Part shown: positions 61,151 to 64,000 of the stretch, in pieces
Numbering within the stretch: the stretch's first letter is position 1
Layout of the letters: every line of letters starts with the position of its first letter
Origin: Heliopora coerulea
Taxonomy: Eukaryota > Cnidaria > Anthozoa > Scleralcyonacea > Helioporidae
Direction: 5' to 3'
Length of the DNA stretch: 64,000 bases
NCBI GenBank assembly: GCA_030142905.1
Contig: JASJOG010000453.1
Location: 98,576 to 162,575 of the forward strand
The notes under the pieces: model-generated
Seen by the model: the letters and a program-made list of their open reading frames with translations, nothing else
Database searches by the model: none
Told to the model about the DNA's origin: nothing
Position numbers and translations under genes: made by a program

Positions 61151-63402
61151 TCCATGAACATCTCCATGAACATTCTGAGCAACCATCACAGCTCTTCCAA
61201 ACTACTCATAGACATCTGTGGTTTCAGACAAGAGTAACAAGAACTCCTCATTCAGAATTCTGCCTTTTAATTCTTGAGCTTTATCACCATTTTGTCGAAC
61301 ATCAGTGTTTGCTGCTTCCACTCCAGATCTGTTTCTTACAGCTACCATAATTTGTTCCTCCAAAACAGTGATGATAGGTCCAAGCATGAGCAGAATGTTC
61401 TTGAAGACTTTCCTTTTACTGTTGGCAAATCTCGTATCTGAAAAGTTTGTCAGATTCATCAACGTTAACCTCCAAACAGCTGAAGCATCTCTTAACTTTT
61501 CATAATTTGCTCCCAAGTTAAAATATGAGAACAGCTGGTGACAAACGTCATTCTAGTTTCTGAGCCAAGTAAACCAGTTCAGCTTAGTGAAATTCTTATC
61601 CACAATTCCAGTTCGATGCATCCAGTCCCAGGAAGCATGGACTGTTTCTGACTCAAAGTCATATAATTTGGAGAGATGGTTCAAGATGCTACAGTGAAAA
61701 TAGACTCCATCAAATACAAAACTTTCCAGCTGATCGCTAATTATGTGAAAATTGTCCAGCCCAGCTTTAATACATTTTACAAGCTCTAGACCCGAGCTTC
61801 CTGAAGTGACTGCAGGTTGACCACAGCCGACAGGTTCTAGAAAGTTCTCTCCTCCCGGATTAACAGTGATAATTCCCAGAAAATGCCTTGATCTGTGCTT
61901 GTAGGTGCCTTTGTCTGCAGATGCAGCTATTGGAGGCAGGTGCCCTGTCTGAACCATTGGAATTGACAGGAAATTCTGAATTTTTTCATGAACAACTTTC
62001 TGAACAAATGGCCTGAAGTAAGCAGAAAGCTCTTCTGAATGATTCAGGTCACCAACATTAGCATGAGCTGTTTTGTGGAGCAAGACATCTAACTCATAAT
62101 CAGTGTATGGTCTACCTAGTAAATATATCTTCATGCAAAGCCTTCCAAGGTTCATTCCTGCCTCTCTGTTACCAGAAACAAGTTTATCAGCCTCCTGTCT
62201 TTTCTGTATGTCTGACTTCATAGCACTGGAATGTGCTAAGGGATCGGAAGTATGACGTTTCAAACTTTTCTTCAAATTGAGAAACTTTCTTCCCATGTTA
62301 ATATTTGAAAAATCAAGTCCATCACTTGGTTTGTATTTGAAAGAACCAATTTCATTGTCCTGACAAATTTTGCATGACAACAGTTCCTTCTTTTCTTCAT
62401 AACAGAATCCACGTTTTTCCACATCCTTCATGGATTTGGCTAAAGTAAGCTGATTGAGAACATTAACTTGATTTCCTATAATCTCTTCCTTATTGATGTC
62501 ATCCTTTTTAATAACCTCCTTCTGAGCGTTCTGTTCACTCAGTTTCTCAACTTTACCTCTGAGGTAGCTAACTTCATTTATTAAGAAGTCTATTTTGTTT
62601 TCCACAGACGGGCCAGCAGGAGCAGAACTTTCGTGATTAGTTTCCTCCTTCCCACCATCATCAGAGACTGAAGAGGCTGAGCCTCCACTTTCATGTCTTC
62701 TTTTTCTTTTCCGACTATTCATATTGTTATCCTCGTCCTCGTTACTAGCAGCTTTTGAACCTGTGTCATCAATATCCTCATCAACTTGGCCAGTTCTTTT
62801 AAAATAATCAAACATACTTCTTTGACCCTGTCCACTTAAGTTAGCAAGATTTTCTTCTCGATGCTTGTTTTTAAGATGGCTCTTTTAATTTTTCTTTAAA
62901 AGTTCCAAACCACAACATCTACACTTAACTTTTAAAACTTCACTCATGTGAACACTATCATGAGAATCCATTTTCTGAAACATACTTAAATTTTACATAT
63001 AAAGAGGGTCATAATCATAACCGCAAATGTCAAAAACGCGTGTGAAATCGCCAATATGCGATAGGTGGTTTACAGCGGTATTCCAAGTGAAAGTGTCAAA
63101 ATGACCTAAATGGAATAATAACATGAAGTATTTGAAAAAAAATTTAACAAAATAGCGGAATGTTGACAAGGAAATATTTTGTATGTAAAACGTCGAAAAT
63201 AAAACTGAGAGTGCAAAAGAATAACAATGCGACGGTCATTATCTTTTGTGGTGAGTAACAGACTAGGGATGCTGAATAGATCAAATATGAAACGTGCAGT
63301 AGTTTAATCTGAAAAATTTTCTGCAAGATAACAAATTCCTAAAAATTCTCTAGGAACCCTAGTTTCGGGGTTCCACCACATTTTCGCCCTCTGTAGTACA
63401 CT

Positions 63403-64000
63403 TTTACTATGAGCTGAAGAGGGCCATCTTATCCTATTGTTACGAACTAACAAGATTTAAGAGTGTGTTACATGAATTGCCAGTATATTCAGTAAAATCT
63501 AGGCAAAATGACTTAAGCTGAATGAAAATTTATTTAGACTTGTGTATCATTTCTGTATTCAGAGATTTGGAGCTGATTCAAGCACAACAGAGTTTTGTTA
63601 CCATGTACTTGAGTTTTTTCCAAAAGTATTTGACCTGCTTTTAACGAGCAAGAAACATGATCTTGAGAAAAGGATTTAAGAAATATCTATTTATTTAAGA
63701 AATTTTTCTTCAATAGAAAAGTCTTATTTTGGACGAAAAAGATTTCTAACAATATTTTCTTGTTATTTTCCTCAGAAAAAAATTCCTGAGTTTGAGGAAG
63801 AAGAATTATTGAAACAACTTTAATTTTTCATATAAGAAATATTAAATTTGAAATGTTTTTGTCTGGGTAAAGACTGGTGTGCCAACAGTGACTGAAGGCA
63901 TAACCAAGGCATTGGAATTGCTGATTTGGTACTTTGTATACAATATGCAATACCCAAAAGAGTGTTTCGATGCACCACTTTTTTTGTAGACACAGGTTTT
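63403..64000. other. End of window, nothing recognised
   Basis: AT-rich, with no open frame of note and no transposon ends that I can identify. Confidence 0.4.

Larger units (their letters stand above)
59446..62815 (-). pseudogene. Transposase-like gene of the 4.1-kb element, broken
   Basis: The ATG at 62815 opens MFDYFKRTGQVDEDID, then an acidic/basic region, a coiled coil (IDFLINEVSYLRGKVEKLSE) and a CxxC-H-H finger (CKICQDNEIG, with LKRHTSDPLAH). Catalytic-looking blocks follow: SADKGTYKHRSRHFLGI, SFVFDGVYFHCSIL and ASWDWMHRTGIVDKN. After a stop at 61553 other frames continue with SDTRFANSKRKVF (61516-61202), LLPHEKLDAFKKAVANLSS (60478-60143), PSLAIKLKQPGAST (60065-59862) and EFEVAINGPNLANSDSIIRE (59775-59446). 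The spaced Asp residues and length suggest an RNase H-fold transposase distantly like hAT. I recognise it as a repeated cnidarian family, without a name I can defend. Confidence 0.68.
59296..63402. mobile_element. 4.1-kb DNA transposon, superfamily unresolved
   Basis: The left end AGTGTACCCTCTTACACCGG, followed by AGGGCGAAAATAT, pairs with the inverted right end AGTGTACTACAGAGGGCGAA, followed by AATGTGG. They share AGTGTAC and GAGGGCGAAAAT with a small gap. The (TA)n on the left hides any target duplication. One minus-strand gene spans most of the element and is interrupted by an insertion at about 60443-61150. Bases 62880-63400 show nothing else. Confidence 0.72.

Overview
This is an AT-rich metazoan genomic window. 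The host genes have many short exons, and the rest is dominated by DNA transposons, non-LTR retrotransposon fragments and Penelope-like elements. The mixture (PIF/Harbinger with separate transposase and Myb-like genes, Kolobok-like, hAT, Tc1, Crypton-like, CR1/L2 and RTE LINEs, Penelope with GIY-YIG) and a divergent receptor tyrosine kinase fit a cnidarian, probably an anthozoan such as a stony coral. That species-level guess is inference; no rRNA, mitochondrial or other taxon-specific gene is present.

Two host genes can be built from the sequence, both on the plus strand and head to tail. (1) Positions 10876-37294 hold an 18-exon receptor tyrosine kinase of 836 aa: signal peptide, two Ig domains, two fibronectin type III domains, a Pro/Ser-rich stalk, one transmembrane helix, and a complete kinase domain with an 11-residue tail ending around a YINV motif. 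All splice phases match and no stop interrupts the joined frame. (2) Positions 41416-46287 hold a 4-exon, 399-aa single-pass membrane protein with a signal peptide, an Ig-like domain, several LDL-receptor class A repeats, a transmembrane helix and a short cytoplasmic tail. Every extracellular exon junction in both genes is phase 1, so the modules can be shuffled.

Layout. 1-10800 is a transposon graveyard: a broken Harbinger end, a CR1/L2-like LINE 3' end, a long dispersed repeat, a nearly full-length Harbinger element (about 4030-7316), a Crypton-like recombinase remnant, and Penelope GIY-YIG fragments. 10876-37294 is the kinase gene. Its 8.7-kb intron 12 carries a Tc1 element (24577-26135), a Penelope RT scrap and a 3.6-kb element with about 550-bp inverted ends (26468-30032), all lying between a diverged pair of inverted arms. 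37295-41415 is mostly unannotatable, with MITEs and AT microsatellites. 41416-46287 is the Ig/LDLa gene, with a foldback repeat in its second intron. 46288-50214 is intergenic with three MITEs. 50219-54490 is a Kolobok-like element flanked by TTAA, and a hAT element with a clean 8-bp target duplication is nested in it. 54500-56956 is a second copy of the long dispersed repeat, cut by an RTE-type LINE (56957-about 59285). 59296-63402 is a 4.1-kb DNA transposon of unresolved superfamily, itself carrying an insertion. The last 600 bases show nothing.

The transposable-element genes are nearly all broken by frameshifts, stops or deletions. The exception is the hAT reading frame, which is open through a canonical intron but lacks its N-terminus and an ATG. 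No system resembling prokaryotic defence, CRISPR or an operon is present. The most interesting host feature is the TAM-like (Ig-Ig-FN3-FN3) receptor kinase with an altered glycine loop and a minimal tail. The least described mobile features are the long-TIR element at 26.5-30.0 kb and the element at 59.3-63.4 kb.
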